Shown: positions 18,814-28,687, numbered from the stretch's first letter. The stretch is DNA of 64,000 nt from Micrococcales bacterium 31B (GCA_022803075.1 JAFFTF010000005.1:72533-136532), one strand, 5' to 3'. A program made the numbers and translations. The notes: generated by a model not told the origin, from the sequence alone.

Positions 18814-19550
18814 CCGAGAACTCTGCGAACCGCCCCATCATTGCGCTGTCGATGTATCGCGTACCGGCCAGCTGGGCGGGCTGGCTCGAACGCGAGGCCG
18901 ACCTGCTGACCAGCACCTATGCTCGCTCCGTGGTGGCGGCGGGCGGTCTGCCCGTTTTGCTGCCGGCCTCGTTTACTCTGCCGGACGCGCGCGTGGTGCT
19001 GTCTCGCGTTGACGGCCTGGTGGTCTGTGGTGGCGCCGACGTGAACCCGTCTCGCTATGGCGAGACGCCCCACGAGACGGTCACGGAGTGGCACGAGGAC
19101 CGTGACGCCTCCGAGCTCGCGCTGCTCGCCGCGGCCAAGGAGGTGGGCATGCCGGTGTTGGGCATTTGCCGCGGCATGCAGCTCATGGCGGTTCACGCGG
19201 GCGGGTCACTTAACCAGCACATTCCCGAGCAGCTCGGGCACCTGCATCACTCGCCGGGGGCGAACCTGTTCGGCACCACGCGGGTGAGCATCGAGGGCGG
19301 CACGAAGATCGCGGGGCTGCTGGACCGAGAGGTGAGCGTGCAGTGCCACCATCATCAGTCGGTAAAAGATGCGGGCCCGTACCGGGTGACCTCGGCGTCG
19401 AGCGACGGGGTGCCTGAGTCGATGGAGGGAACGGGGGAGCGGTTCGAGTTGGCGGTGCAGTGGCACCCCGAGCAGGACCGCGACGTGCGCCTGTTCGAGG
19501 CGCTGGTGGCGGCCGCGGGCGAGTTCGCGGGCGCGCGGCAAGCCTCGTGA
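18810..19550 (+). CDS. Class I glutamine-amidotransferase-like gamma-glutamyl hydrolase (PuuD-like)
   Basis: A 246-residue hydrolase of the peptidase C26 group. The nucleophilic cysteine is in VLGICRGMQLMAVHAGG, and the catalytic His and Glu are in AVQWHPEQD. CGGADVNPSRYGE and HHHQSVKD are conserved in PuuD-type gamma-glutamyl-GABA hydrolases. In the pathway it would release glutamate from the gamma-glutamylated acid and so regenerate the carrier. It begins with GTG, overlapping the SDR stop, and is the last gene of the operon. The true leaving group (GABA, glycine, beta-alanine) depends on the unknown amine. Confidence 0.88.
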   Translation: MTENSANRPIIALSMYRVPASWAGWLEREADLLTSTYARSVVAAGGLPVLLPASFTLPDARVVLSRVDGLVVCGGADVNPSRYGETPHETVTEWHEDRDASELALLAAAKEVGMPVLGICRGMQLMAVHAGGSLNQHIPEQLGHLHHSPGANLFGTTRVSIEGGTKIAGLLDREVSVQCHHHQSVKDAGPYRVTSASSDGVPESMEGTGERFELAVQWHPEQDRDVRLFEALVAAAGEFAGARQAS

Positions 19551-19597
19551 CCCTGCCCAATTGGTGAACCGGTACGAGGTGGTGCGGTGTGCGGACG

Positions 19598-19603
19598 TAG
19601 GCT
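19598..19603 (+). promoter_or_regulatory. -10 box of ilvD (leaderless start)
   Basis: TAGGCT ends six bases before the ilvD ATG and no ribosome binding site is present, which points to a leaderless mRNA. No good -35 box is visible. Confidence 0.45.
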
Positions 19604-19609
19604 AGTCGC

Positions 19610-21322
19610 ATGACTGACACCACCACCAACGCCCCCGATATTAAGCCCCGTTCGCGCCAGGTGACCGATGGCCTCGAAGCGACCGCCTCGCGCGGCATGC
19701 TGCGGGCCGTCGGCATGGGCGATGAAGACTTTGCGAAGCCCCAGATTGGCGTCGCGTCGTCGTGGAACGAGATCACTCCGTGTAACCTCTCCCTCGATCG
19801 TCTCGCGAAGGCCGTGAAAGACGGCGTGCACGCGGGCGGCGGCTACCCGCTAGAGTTCGGCACCATTTCGGTCTCGGACGGCATCTCGATGGGCCACGAG
19901 GGCATGCACTTCTCGCTGGTGTCGCGCGAGGTTATCGCCGATTCGGTGGAGACGGTGATGCAGGCTGAGCGCCTCGACGGTTCGGTGCTGCTCGCGGGTT
20001 GCGATAAGTCGTTGCCGGGCATGCTGATGGCGGCAGCGCGGCTCGACCTGTCGAGCGTGTTCCTGTACGCGGGCACCATCCTGCCGGGCATCGCGAAGTT
20101 GACCGACGGCACCGAAAAAGAGGTGACCATCATTGACGCGTTCGAGGCGGTGGGCGCGTGCTCGCGCGGCCTCATGAGCCGCGAAGACGTGGGCATCATC
20201 GAGCGCGCGATCTGCCCCGGCGAGGGCGCGTGTGGCGGCATGTTCACGGCCAACACAATGGCCGCGGTCGCGGAGTCGCTCGGCATGTCTTTGCCCGGTT
20301 CGGCCGCGGCTCCCGCCGTGGATCGCCGCCGCGACACGTTCGCGCGTCGCTCGGGCGAGGCGGTCGTCGAGTTGCTGCGCCAGGGCATCACGGCTCGCGA
20401 CATCATGACGCGCGAGGCGTTCGAGAACTCGATCGCCCTCGTGATGGCGCTCGGCGGTTCGACCAATGCCGTGCTGCACCTGCTGGCCATCGCGGCCGAG
20501 GCCGAGGTCGAGCTGACGCTCGAAGATTTCGACCGCATCGGTTCGAAGGTGCCGCACCTAGCCGACGTGAAGCCCTTCGGCAAGTACGTGGGCAAAGACT
20601 TTGACCACGTCGGCGGCGTGCCCGTGGTGCAGAAGGCCCTGCTAGAGGTCGGCCTCATGCACCCCGACGTCATGACGGTGACGGGCAAGACTCTCGCCGA
20701 GAACCTCGAAGACCTGAGCCCCGAACCCATTGACGGCACGGTGATTCGCGAGATCAAGAACCCGATCCACGCGAGCGGCGGCCTCACCATCTTGAAGGGT
20801 TCGCTGGCCCCCGGGGGCGCGGTCGTGAAGTCGGCGGGCTTCGGCGACACGGTGATCGAGGGCACGGCGCGCGTGTTCATTCGCGAGCGTGACGCGCTCG
20901 ACGCCCTCGAAGACGGCACCATCCAGGCGGGCGACGTGGTCGTGATCGCGTACGAGGGCCCCAAGGGCGGCCCGGGCATGCGCGAGATGCTGGCCATTAC
21001 CGGCGCGATCAAGGGCGCCGGTCTCGGCAAAGACGTGCTGCTGCTCACCGACGGTCGCTTCTCGGGCGGTACGACGGGACTGTGCGTGGGTCACGTGGCC
21101 CCGGAGGCCGTCGACGGCGGGCCGATCGCCTTCGTGCGCGACGGCGACCGGATTCGCCTAGACATCAAGAACAAGACGCTTGACGTGCTGGTCGACGAGG
21201 CCGAGTTCGCCGCACGCCGCACGGACGACTGGCAGCCCGAGCCTCCGCGCTACACGAAGGGCGTGCTGGGCAAGTACATCAAGCTGGTGGGTTCTGCCAC
21301 GCAGGGCGCCGTGCTCGGCTAA
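19610..21322 (+). CDS. ilvD: Dihydroxy-acid dehydratase
   Basis: Cytosolic Fe-S enzyme of 570 residues that dehydrates 2,3-dihydroxy-3-methylvalerate and 2,3-dihydroxyisovalerate to the keto acids that precede isoleucine and valine. Cluster and metal ligands are in [13 protein letters not shown] and [15 protein letters not shown]; other conserved segments are [24 protein letters not shown] and [17 protein letters not shown]. Length is normal. It stands alone as a transcription unit with its own -10 box and a strong hairpin at 21373, about 1.9 kb before the ilvBNC leader. Confidence 0.97.
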   Translation: MTDTTTNAPDIKPRSRQVTDGLEATASRGMLRAVGMGDEDFAKPQIGVASSWNEITPCNLSLDRLAKAVKDGVHAGGGYPLEFGTISVSDGISMGHEGMHFSLVSREVIADSVETVMQAERLDGSVLLAGCDKSLPGMLMAAARLDLSSVFLYAGTILPGIAKLTDGTEKEVTIIDAFEAVGACSRGLMSREDVGIIERAICPGEGACGGMFTANTMAAVAESLGMSLPGSAAAPAVDRRRDTFARRSGEAVVELLRQGITARDIMTREAFENSIALVMALGGSTNAVLHLLAIAAEAEVELTLEDFDRIGSKVPHLADVKPFGKYVGKDFDHVGGVPVVQKALLEVGLMHPDVMTVTGKTLAENLEDLSPEPIDGTVIREIKNPIHASGGLTILKGSLAPGGAVVKSAGFGDTVIEGTARVFIRERDALDALEDGTIQAGDVVVIAYEGPKGGPGMREMLAITGAIKGAGLGKDVLLLTDGRFSGGTTGLCVGHVAPEAVDGGPIAFVRDGDRIRLDIKNKTLDVLVDEAEFAARRTDDWQPEPPRYTKGVLGKYIKLVGSATQGAVLG

Positions 21323-21347
21323 ATTTTCGTCTACTCGCGCTGGTTTC

Positions 21348-21580
21348 GGCCGGACGCCGGGTGGCCCGTTCCGGGGGTGCGCACCGTAGGTGCGCGCCCC
21401 CTTGGCGTACCGGGGGACCCCCGCGCAAGCCCGCCGTGAACTCCGACAGCCCCCGCGCAAGCCCGCCGCGCAGCCCGCCGCGCACTCCGACAGCCCCCCG
21501 CGCAGCCCGCCGCGCAGCCGACAAACCCGCCACGCAACCACCGCACGCGACGTGCCAGCGGGCCGCCCTTGCGTCCGGCC
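21348..21580. repeat. GC-rich imperfect repeats bounded by an inverted GGCCGGACGC pair
   Basis: GGCCGGACGC at 21348-21357 has its exact complement at 21571-21580. Between them lie the ilvD terminator and, from about 21410 to 21530, a low-complexity run in which segments like CCCCCGCGCAAGCCCGCC and ACTCCGACAG recur several times. No gene was found here on either strand. The end motif matches the intergenic palindromes at 25754, 38943, 53957 and 55868. Confidence 0.6.
21373..21401 (+). terminator. Terminator hairpin after ilvD
   Basis: A 13-bp stem (GGGGGTGCGCACC with its complement, one G-U pair) closes a three-base loop GTA and is followed by TT. Confidence 0.7.
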
Positions 21581-21639
21581 CCCACCCGTGCCAAAATGGT
21601 TGAAACTTAAACTATATCGGCACGAGCGGTGGAATCAGC

Positions 21640-22722
21640 ATGGAATACGGCCTCATGAGCGTGGGCGACAAGCGCCCCAGCCCCTTCAGTGGGGTCATGC
21701 GCACCGATCAGCAGCGACTGCGCGAGCTGATCGACATGGCCACCCACGCCGACAAGGCGGGCTTCGACGTCTTTGCCCTCGGCGAGCATCACAACGAGCC
21801 GTTCTTCAACTCGGGAGTGCCCGAGATCCTCAGCTTCATCGGTGCCAAGACCGAGCGCCTCAAGGTCAGCACCTCGACGACCCTCATCACCACCAACGAC
21901 CCCGTGCGCCTCGCCGAGGAGTACGCGCAGTTGCAGCATCTGGTCGAGGGCCGCATGGACCTCATGATGGGCCGCGGCAACACCACGCAGGTCTACCCGT
22001 GGTTCGGCCAAGACCCGCGCAACGCGATCCCCCTCGCATTCGAAAACTACGAGCTGCTGCACCGCCTGTGGCGCGAAGACACGGTGACGTGGGAGGGCCA
22101 GTTCCGCACCCCGCTGCGCGGCTTCACCGCCGTACCCCGCCCGCTCGATGGCAACCCGCCGTTCGTGTGGCACGGGTCGATCCGCAGCCCCGAGATCGCC
22201 GAGCAGGCCGCGCTCTACGGCGACGGCTTCTTCTTGAACAACCTGTTCATGCACCCCAAGCACTTCGCGCGCCTCAACGACTTCTACCGCGAGCGCTTTC
22301 ACCACTACCACGGCGACGCGGCGACCCCCATCACGGGCGCGGCCGCGCAGATCTACCTCCACACCGACGCGAAGCGCGCCAAGGAGGAGTTCATGCCGTA
22401 CTTCCACAACGCCCTCGTCTACCAGGGTGCGAGCTTCGACGACATGCACGCGAACACGGGCCTCGCGGTCGGCAGCCCCGAGATGCTGATCGAGAAGATC
22501 CTGTGGTTCAAGGAGCACTACGGCTCGTACTCGCGCCAGCTGTTCGTGCTCGACATGGGCGGCGTGCCGCTCGACGCCATGCGCCGCACCATGGACCTCT
22601 TCATGGAGCACGTCAAGCCCATCGTCGATCGCGAATTTGCGGACGCTCCGGCGGTACCGGCCCACGGCAGCCCCGTTTCTGCGCCCCTGATTCGCGACGT
22701 GTTTGCCGAGGTATCGGCGTAA
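21640..22722 (+). CDS. Luciferase-like (LLM class) flavin-dependent oxidoreductase
   Basis: A 360-residue TIM-barrel oxidoreductase of the bacterial-luciferase family. Recognisable are DKAGFDVFALGEHHNEPF, RLKVSTSTTLITTNDPVR, EEYAQLQHLVEGRMDLMMGR and PFVWHGSIRSPE, as in the monooxygenase subgroup that uses FMN. The substrate is unknown. It is monocistronic, separated from ilvD by a repeat-rich stretch and from the next gene by 147 bases. No strong ribosome binding site precedes the ATG at 21640, but the protein start MEYGLMS is usual for the family. Confidence 0.85.
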   Translation: MEYGLMSVGDKRPSPFSGVMRTDQQRLRELIDMATHADKAGFDVFALGEHHNEPFFNSGVPEILSFIGAKTERLKVSTSTTLITTNDPVRLAEEYAQLQHLVEGRMDLMMGRGNTTQVYPWFGQDPRNAIPLAFENYELLHRLWREDTVTWEGQFRTPLRGFTAVPRPLDGNPPFVWHGSIRSPEIAEQAALYGDGFFLNNLFMHPKHFARLNDFYRERFHHYHGDAATPITGAAAQIYLHTDAKRAKEEFMPYFHNALVYQGASFDDMHANTGLAVGSPEMLIEKILWFKEHYGSYSRQLFVLDMGGVPLDAMRRTMDLFMEHVKPIVDREFADAPAVPAHGSPVSAPLIRDVFAEVSA

Positions 22723-22869
22723 CCTGGGCGCGCTAGCCGAGTCAGGGTCTGGGTCGTGGGCCGCGAGGGCCGCGGTCGCGGGGGAGTGTCGTGAAATTCG
22801 CTGGACCAGCTCGCGCGGCCCACGTAGGGTTGACGTGCACGGATTCACCGCGGACCAAGGAGGTTCCCC

Positions 22870-23058
22870 ATGACCGACCACCACGCCCACGGCGCGCCAG
22901 CGCCAGAAGACGTCAAAGCGAAGTTCAAAGAGGCGCTCGAACGCAAGAACCAGACCAAGCACGAGGCACACGGTGACGGCGCGAGCAACACGGGTGCCGT
23001 GCACGAATCCGCGGGCGGTGGCGGGCAGCGCATGTTCCGTCGCAAGTCGGGCGGCTGA
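22870..23058 (+). CDS. Small DUF5302-type protein
   Basis: A 62-residue, highly charged protein preceded by a strong ribosome binding site (AAGGAGG, seven bases before the ATG). EDVKAKFKEALERKNQ in the first half and the basic end RMFRRKSGG match the pattern of the actinobacterial DUF5302 family as I know it. It has no membrane segment and is probably cytosolic. The function is unknown. It is followed by a long hairpin at 23097 and stands next to the ilvBNC leader without being part of it. Confidence 0.8.
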   Translation: MTDHHAHGAPAPEDVKAKFKEALERKNQTKHEAHGDGASNTGAVHESAGGGGQRMFRRKSGG

Positions 23059-23096
23059 GCGCGCGTACTTTCGCTGAACTCGAATACAAACTCCTG

Positions 23097-23133
23097 CAGG
23101 GGCCGTGGGCGACGAGATCGCCCGCGGCCCCTG
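23097..23133 (+). terminator. Hairpin terminator after the DUF5302 gene
   Basis: A 16-bp stem (CAGGGGCCGTGGGCGA with its complement, one G-U pair) closes a five-base loop. It is followed by TTCGC rather than a true U-run. It separates the small gene from the ilv promoter. Confidence 0.75.
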
Positions 23134-23162
23134 TTCGCATAATGAGAATCGCCGGTCGAAAC

Positions 23163-23191
23163 CTGACACGCCCGCGTTGGCCACGTATGAT
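23163..23191 (+). promoter_or_regulatory. Promoter of the ilvBNC leader
   Basis: CTGACA (23163-23168) and TATGAT (23186-23191) are separated by exactly 17 bases. The predicted transcription start falls on or next to the ATG of the leader peptide at 23198, so the leader mRNA is leaderless. Confidence 0.75.
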
Positions 23192-23197
23192 GCTGGC

Positions 23198-23263
23198 ATG
23201 CGCACCATCAATCTCGCGTCGCAGCCTGACGCCCTGATCCTCGTCGTTCTACAGCGCGGCTGA
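23198..23263 (+). CDS. ilvBNC attenuation leader peptide
   Basis: A 21-residue reading frame, MRTINLASQP followed by DALILVVLQRG and a TGA. The run ALILVVL packs Ile, Leu and Val codons together, the three end products of the pathway, as expected for ribosome-mediated attenuation. There is no Shine-Dalgarno sequence; the promoter at 23163-23191 would start the RNA at the ATG. The stop codon falls inside the left arm of the first hairpin (23252-23265), so the position of the ribosome decides which hairpin forms. Attenuation peptides of this kind are known before ilvB in other actinobacteria. Confidence 0.85.
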   Translation: MRTINLASQPDALILVVLQRG

Positions 23264-23321
23264 CGCCGACTGTCGAACGTCAACCGCGCTGACCCCTGAG
23301 CCACTCGGCAAAGGGGTTTTT
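23252..23321 (+). promoter_or_regulatory. Transcription attenuator of ilvBNC
   Basis: Two hairpins follow the leader peptide. The first pairs CAGCGCGGCTGACG (23252-23265) with 23278-23291, 13 of 14 positions. The second (23293-23316, CCCCT ... AGGGG with an inner GCC/GGC pair) is followed by five T and is the terminator. The left arm of the first overlaps the last codons and stop of the leader, which couples translation to termination. The exact alternative antiterminator fold was not computed. Confidence 0.75.
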
Positions 23322-23418
23322 GTATGTCACCAGCCATAAGATGAGGCAGGCTAGGTCTCCTAGTCGCAACGGCCTCATCGGCCGCATCACGCAAGCAGCA
23401 CAATTCAAGGAGCACACC

Positions 23419-25215
23419 ATGGCCACCGGTACGATTAAACCGCGTGCAACAGGGACGACTGAGCACGAAACCTTAACGGGCGCTCAGAGCCTCGTCCGCT
23501 CATTGGAGCAGGCAGACGTCGATGTCGTCTTCGGTCTACCCGGTGGTGCGATCCTCCCCGCGTATGACCCGTTGATGGATTCCACGAAGGTGCGCCACAT
23601 CCTGGTGCGCCACGAACAGGGCGCGGGCCACGCGGCGTCCGGCTACGCCCACGCCACCGGCCGAGTGGGCGTCTGCATGGCGACCTCAGGCCCCGGCGCC
23701 ACCAACCTCATCACCCCCATTGCCGACGCGCAAATGGATTCGATCCCCATGGTCGCCATCACTGGCCAGGTGGGCTCGGGCTTTATCGGCACCGACGCGT
23801 TCCAAGAGGCCGACATCGTCGGCATGACCATGCCCGTCACGAAGCACAACTTTCTGGTGACCGACCCCGCCGAGATTCCCGGCACCATCAAGGCCGCCTT
23901 CGACATTGCGGGCTCGGGCCGCCCCGGCGTCGTCCTCGTTGACATCACGAAGGACGCCCTGCAAAAGCAGACCACCTTCTCGTGGCCCGACAAGATCGAC
24001 CTGCCCGGCTACAAGCCAGCGCCGCGTCCGCACCACAAGCAGGTGCGAGAGGCCGCCCGCCTGCTCGCCACGAGCAAGCGACCCGTGTTCTACATCGGCG
24101 GCGGCGTGATCCGCGCCAACGCCTCGCAAGAACTCGTCGAGCTGGTGAACCTCGCGGGCAGCCCCGCCGTCACCACCCTGATGGCGCGCGGTGCCCTGCC
24201 CGACACGCACCCCCAGCACCTGGGCATGCCCGGCATGCACGGCTCGGTCGCGGCGGTCGCCGCCCTGCAAAAGGCCGATCTCATCATCTGCCTCGCGGCG
24301 CGCTTCGACGACCGCGTCACCGGCAAGCTGAGCGAGTTCGCGCCCAACGCGACCATCGTGCACGCCGACGTCGACCCCGCCGAGATCTCGAAGAACCGCT
24401 ACGCCGACGTGCCCATCGTGGGCGACGCCAAGGAGGTCATCTCCGACCTCTCGCGCGAACTGAAACTCGCCCACGAAGAACTCGGCAAGCCCGACATCGA
24501 AGAGTGGTGGACCTCGCTCAGCAAGCTGCGCGACAACTACCCGCTCGGCTGGACCGAAACCGAGGACGGCTTCATGGCGCCCCAGCAGGTCATTTCGCGC
24601 ATCGGCGCGATCAGCGGCCCCGACAGCATTTACGTCGCGGGCGTGGGCCAGCACCAGATGTGGGCCAGTCAGTTCATCACCTACGAAAACCCGCGCACGT
24701 GGATCAACTCGGGCGGCCTCGGCACCATGGGGTACTCCGTGCCCGGCGCCATGGGCGCCAAGGTCGGCTGCCCCGACAAGACGGTGTGGGCGATCGACGG
24801 CGACGGCTGCTTCCAGATGACCAATCAGGAACTCGCCACCTGCACCCTGAACGACATCCCGATCAAGGTGGCCGTCATCAACAACTCGAGCCTCGGCATG
24901 GTGCGCCAGTGGCAGACCCTGTTCTACAACTCGCGGTACTCGAACACCCACCTCAACACGGGCCACGGCACCGTGCGCGTGCCCGACTTCGTGAAGATGG
25001 CTGACGCCTACGGCTGCGCGGGCCTGCGCTGCGAGAGCGTCGACGACCTCGACGCCACCATCGAAGCCGCGATGGAGATCAACGATCGCCCCGTGGTGGT
25101 TGACTTCACCGTGAGCGCCGACGCGATGGTGTGGCCCATGGTGCCCGCCGGAGTGAGCAACAGCGACATTCAAGTAGCCCGTGGTCTCACGCCCACGTGG
25201 GAACGTGACATCTAA
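23419..25215 (+). CDS. ilvB: Acetolactate synthase (acetohydroxyacid synthase) large subunit
   Basis: Thiamine-diphosphate enzyme of 598 residues, first common step of valine, leucine and isoleucine synthesis. Conserved features are [16 protein letters not shown], the catalytic glutamate in [19 protein letters not shown], the FAD-domain part [11 protein letters not shown], and the thiamine motif [15 protein letters not shown]. The start at 23419 has AAGGAG seven bases upstream and sits 98 bases after the attenuator. It is the first gene of ilvB-ilvN, five bases before ilvN. Confidence 0.97.
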   Translation: MATGTIKPRATGTTEHETLTGAQSLVRSLEQADVDVVFGLPGGAILPAYDPLMDSTKVRHILVRHEQGAGHAASGYAHATGRVGVCMATSGPGATNLITPIADAQMDSIPMVAITGQVGSGFIGTDAFQEADIVGMTMPVTKHNFLVTDPAEIPGTIKAAFDIAGSGRPGVVLVDITKDALQKQTTFSWPDKIDLPGYKPAPRPHHKQVREAARLLATSKRPVFYIGGGVIRANASQELVELVNLAGSPAVTTLMARGALPDTHPQHLGMPGMHGSVAAVAALQKADLIICLAARFDDRVTGKLSEFAPNATIVHADVDPAEISKNRYADVPIVGDAKEVISDLSRELKLAHEELGKPDIEEWWTSLSKLRDNYPLGWTETEDGFMAPQQVISRIGAISGPDSIYVAGVGQHQMWASQFITYENPRTWINSGGLGTMGYSVPGAMGAKVGCPDKTVWAIDGDGCFQMTNQELATCTLNDIPIKVAVINNSSLGMVRQWQTLFYNSRYSNTHLNTGHGTVRVPDFVKMADAYGCAGLRCESVDDLDATIEAAMEINDRPVVVDFTVSADAMVWPMVPAGVSNSDIQVARGLTPTWERDI

Positions 25216-25220
25216 GGGAT

Positions 25221-25733
25221 ATGAATATGAGCAGTCACACTCTTTCGGTTCTGGTTGAAAACAAGCCCGGCGTGCTCGCGCGCGTGTCGGCCCTGTTCGC
25301 GCGCCGCGCGTTCAACATTCAGTCGCTTGCGGTCGGTCCCACCGAGCACGAGCACATCAGCCGCATCACTGTCGTGGTGGACGCCGACTCGGCGCCCCTC
25401 GAGCAGGTCACGAAGCAGCTCAACAAGCTGATCAACGTGCTCAAAATCGTCGAACTCGAATCGTCGACGACCGTGCAGCGCGAACTGATGCTGGTCAAGG
25501 TTAAGGTGGACGGAGCGAGCCGCACGAGCGTGCTCGAAATCGTGCAGCTGTTCCGGGCCAAGGTGGTTGACGTCGCCCACGAGGCGCTCACCATCGAGGC
25601 GACGGGAGAGGCCGACAAGCTCGACGCGCTGCTGCGCATGCTCGAGCCCTTTGGTATTCGCGAACTGGTGAAGTCGGGAGCCGTGGCCATCGGCCGCGGC
25701 GGTCGCTCGATCACCGATCGCGCCCTGCGTTAA
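25221..25733 (+). CDS. ilvN: Acetolactate synthase small (regulatory) subunit
   Basis: A 170-residue regulatory subunit that confers valine feedback inhibition. It carries an N-terminal ACT domain (SHTLSVLVENKPGVLARVSA, then FNIQSLAVGPTE) and the C-terminal ACT-like half (RELMLVKVKVD, LTIEATGEADKLDALL). A second in-frame ATG two codons downstream could be the true start. It follows ilvB by five bases and is co-transcribed. A hairpin at 25754 lies between it and ilvC. Confidence 0.95.
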   Translation: MNMSSHTLSVLVENKPGVLARVSALFARRAFNIQSLAVGPTEHEHISRITVVVDADSAPLEQVTKQLNKLINVLKIVELESSTTVQRELMLVKVKVDGASRTSVLEIVQLFRAKVVDVAHEALTIEATGEADKLDALLRMLEPFGIRELVKSGAVAIGRGGRSITDRALR

Positions 25734-25753
25734 GCGAACGCAATCACTCGGGC

Positions 25754-25790
25754 CGGACGCCCGCGTGCCAACCTGGCACCGGAGCGTCCG
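25754..25790. terminator. Intergenic hairpin between ilvN and ilvC (GGACGC palindrome family)
   Basis: CGGACGC ... GCGTCCG encloses an inner perfect GTGCCA / TGGCAC stem with a three-base loop. No T-run follows, so it may be a processing or pausing site rather than a true terminator. The outer arms match the recurrent intergenic palindromes of this window. Confidence 0.55.
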
Positions 25791-25893
25791 CCCCCGGTCC
25801 ACGGGCCGCGCCAACCCGGCGCCCCGCCTCCGACCACCAGCCGCGTGTCACCAAGTGGCCGCAGCGAAAGGCATCCGGGCAAACCTGCCATGA

Positions 25894-26988
<1,095 letters not shown>

Positions 26989-27014
26989 TCACCGCCCCCG
27001 CGGAAGAAACTCTG

Positions 27015-27044
27015 GCCCGGTCGCACGCTTCGGTGCGGCCGGGC
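27015..27044 (+). terminator. Terminator after ilvC
   Basis: A 12-bp stem (GCCCGGTCGCAC with its complement, one G-U pair) closes a six-base loop GCTTCG and is followed by CTTT. Confidence 0.8.
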
Positions 27045-27239
27045 CTTTGCGTGCCGCCGGTAATTTTCGAAACAGTTACTCATGCACCGTCACAGCTCCG
27101 ATAATTGCTGGAATGCAGGTGCCGGTTGATTTCAATTGTGCAACATTGCTGGCGCGGAGCGCCGGAATGTGGCCCGCCGCCGTGCGGTCGAGCCGGGTCT
27201 GAGTCATGCTGGAGGTAAGCAGTCTACTAAGAGGGCGAG

Positions 27240-28199
27240 ATGAGCTTCTTTCGCAAGATCTTCGGTGGTGGCGCAGCGCCGCGCCCCGCGTCGCAGGCAC
27301 CCAACCCTGCCATCACGGACCCGTCATTCTGGGAGAAGCCCGTTCCGGTGAGCCCCGAGCACGCGATGGCATTCGACCCCGAAGACGAGGAGGCCATCGA
27401 GGAGGACTACTCTTTCGATGAGTTCGACGAGTACGTGGGTGACGACGATGAGGGCGGTGCCGGGGGCGAGGGCGGTGCCGGGGGCGAGGGCGGTCACGAA
27501 GACGTGGAAACCCGCGCCACGCATGGCCAGGACCACGAACCAGACGTTTTGCGCACCGACTCGGGCAGCATCATCGTCGTGGATGAAGGCAAACTCGAAC
27601 CCTTTGACGCCGCGTTCGTGAAGGCCCTGCGCACCCCCGACCTGCTGAGCCTGTCGCACCTCATGCGCGGCTACGCGGCCTGGCTCGAGATCAACGTGCC
27701 AACGCTGCACGCAACCCTGAACCCGCCCGCCACCCAGGCGCAAGTGGACGCGTTCACGCAGGCAACCGGGGCGTCCCTACCCGAACAGGTGCTCGAACTG
27801 TACCGCTGCTGTAACGGAGGCACCGCCGAGAACGGCCTGTTTGACTTCGATTTCAACGACCTGGAAGCCATGGCGAGCGAATACGCGTCGGCGCGGGAGC
27901 GGCTCACCGACCCGGCGCTGGCCGTGCTCTCGGACGGCGCGGACAACCTCATCGTCGTGGCGCTCGAGGGGGACCGCGCGGGTGCCGTGTACGACATTCA
28001 GCTCGACACGGGCGAGCGGCACCTGCTCGCACTCTCGCTGCGGGACTTTCTGAGGCAGTACCTGCTGCAGTTGGCGTTTGGTAATTACACGCTTGAAGTC
28101 AGCGAGGGTGGGGCGCTGCTCTCGCTCGGGCACGACGATCAGGAGTTCAACGAGCTCTTCGAACCGGGCGTCGTCGCCGGGGGAGACCCCGCAGCGTAG
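27240..28199 (+). CDS. SMI1/KNR4 (SUKH)-like domain protein with acidic linker
   Basis: A 319-residue soluble protein. Residues 1-45 are basic to neutral; residues 45-90 are a very acidic linker containing the repeated EGGAGG. The second half has the SUKH-type pattern, best seen at SLPEQVLELYRCCNGGTAENGLF and the later DGADNLIVVAL and DLRDFL-like LSLRDFLRQYLLQL segments. SUKH proteins are often immunity proteins against nuclease toxins, but no toxin gene is nearby, so a housekeeping or orphan-immunity role is possible. The ribosome binding site is GAGGGCGAG just before the ATG. Confidence 0.6.
   Translation: MSFFRKIFGGGAAPRPASQAPNPAITDPSFWEKPVPVSPEHAMAFDPEDEEAIEEDYSFDEFDEYVGDDDEGGAGGEGGAGGEGGHEDVETRATHGQDHEPDVLRTDSGSIIVVDEGKLEPFDAAFVKALRTPDLLSLSHLMRGYAAWLEINVPTLHATLNPPATQAQVDAFTQATGASLPEQVLELYRCCNGGTAENGLFDFDFNDLEAMASEYASARERLTDPALAVLSDGADNLIVVALEGDRAGAVYDIQLDTGERHLLALSLRDFLRQYLLQLAFGNYTLEVSEGGALLSLGHDDQEFNELFEPGVVAGGDPAA
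27450..27494 (+). repeat. 18-bp in-frame tandem repeat inside the SUKH-like gene
   Basis: GAGGGCGGTGCCGGGGGC is present twice exactly and then half again. Because the unit is 18 bp, changes in copy number keep the reading frame and only lengthen the Gly/Glu linker. Confidence 0.85.
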
Positions 28200-28230
28200 C
28201 CACTCTAAGAGAGCGGAGATTGCGCACGAT

Positions 28231-28242
28231 ATTGTCAACAAT
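28231..28242 (+). promoter_or_regulatory. GntR-type operator ATTGTCAACAAT
   Basis: An inverted repeat (ATTGT-N2-ACAAT) just upstream of the damaged GntR gene. The identical 12-mer lies before the AAHS transporter gene at 30102-30113, which suggests that one regulator bound both. Confidence 0.6.
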
Positions 28243-28284
28243 CTCGGCGTTCCGGCTACCCAACTGCTGAAATCAGGGCGCCAC

Positions 28285-28687
28285 GTGCCCCGTGCTGCGA
28301 CAAGAGTGTTCTCAGTCGCGGCAGACCGCGCTGCCGTGCCGGGGCAGCGCGCGCGGCAGATCAGGAACGCCATTTTGGAGGGCGAGTTCGTCTCGGGCCA
28401 GCGGCTGATCGAGGCCGAACTCTGCGAACGCTACGGCGGGGCCGCGGCCCCGTGCGGGCGGCACTCATTGAGCTCGACCACGAGGGCCTCATCGAGCGCG
28501 TTGCCCATCGCGGCGCGCGCGTGCGCATCGTGTCGAGGGCCTGATCGCCGCCAAGGCAGCGGAGCGCATTACGGCCAAACAGAGTGCCGACCTGCGCGAG
28601 TTCGGTGCCCGCAGCCCCGAGGGGGCCGAACGCGCCATGTGGCGCCACGTGGCGTCCGTCGTGGCGGCGCTGCGTGCGACCGAATAG
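28285..28687 (+). pseudogene. Remnant of a GntR/FadR-family regulator gene
   Basis: Three pieces in three frames together spell a GntR protein. From a GTG at 28285: QIRNAILEGEFVSGQRLIEA and ELCERYG (winged helix). After a net one-base loss near 28440-28450: VRAALIELDHEGLIERVAHR and GARVRIVS, then a stop at 28544. In a third frame from 28535: EGLIAAKAAERITAKQSADL and, directly joined, the C-terminal MWRHVASVVAALRATE ending at 28687. About 400 bases remain where some 690 would be usual, so most of the FCD domain is deleted. It sits just downstream of a GntR-type operator and next to the transporter gene it may have controlled. Confidence 0.85.

Noticed and set aside
21158-21541. Minus-strand Gly/Arg/Ala-rich frame over the repeat region
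   Set aside because: Its composition comes from the low-complexity DNA repeat, and its end is antisense to ilvD.
22775-22800. Possible terminator after the LLM oxidoreductase gene
   Set aside because: Only a six-base stem (CCGCGA/TCGCGG) in GC-rich DNA and no T-run.
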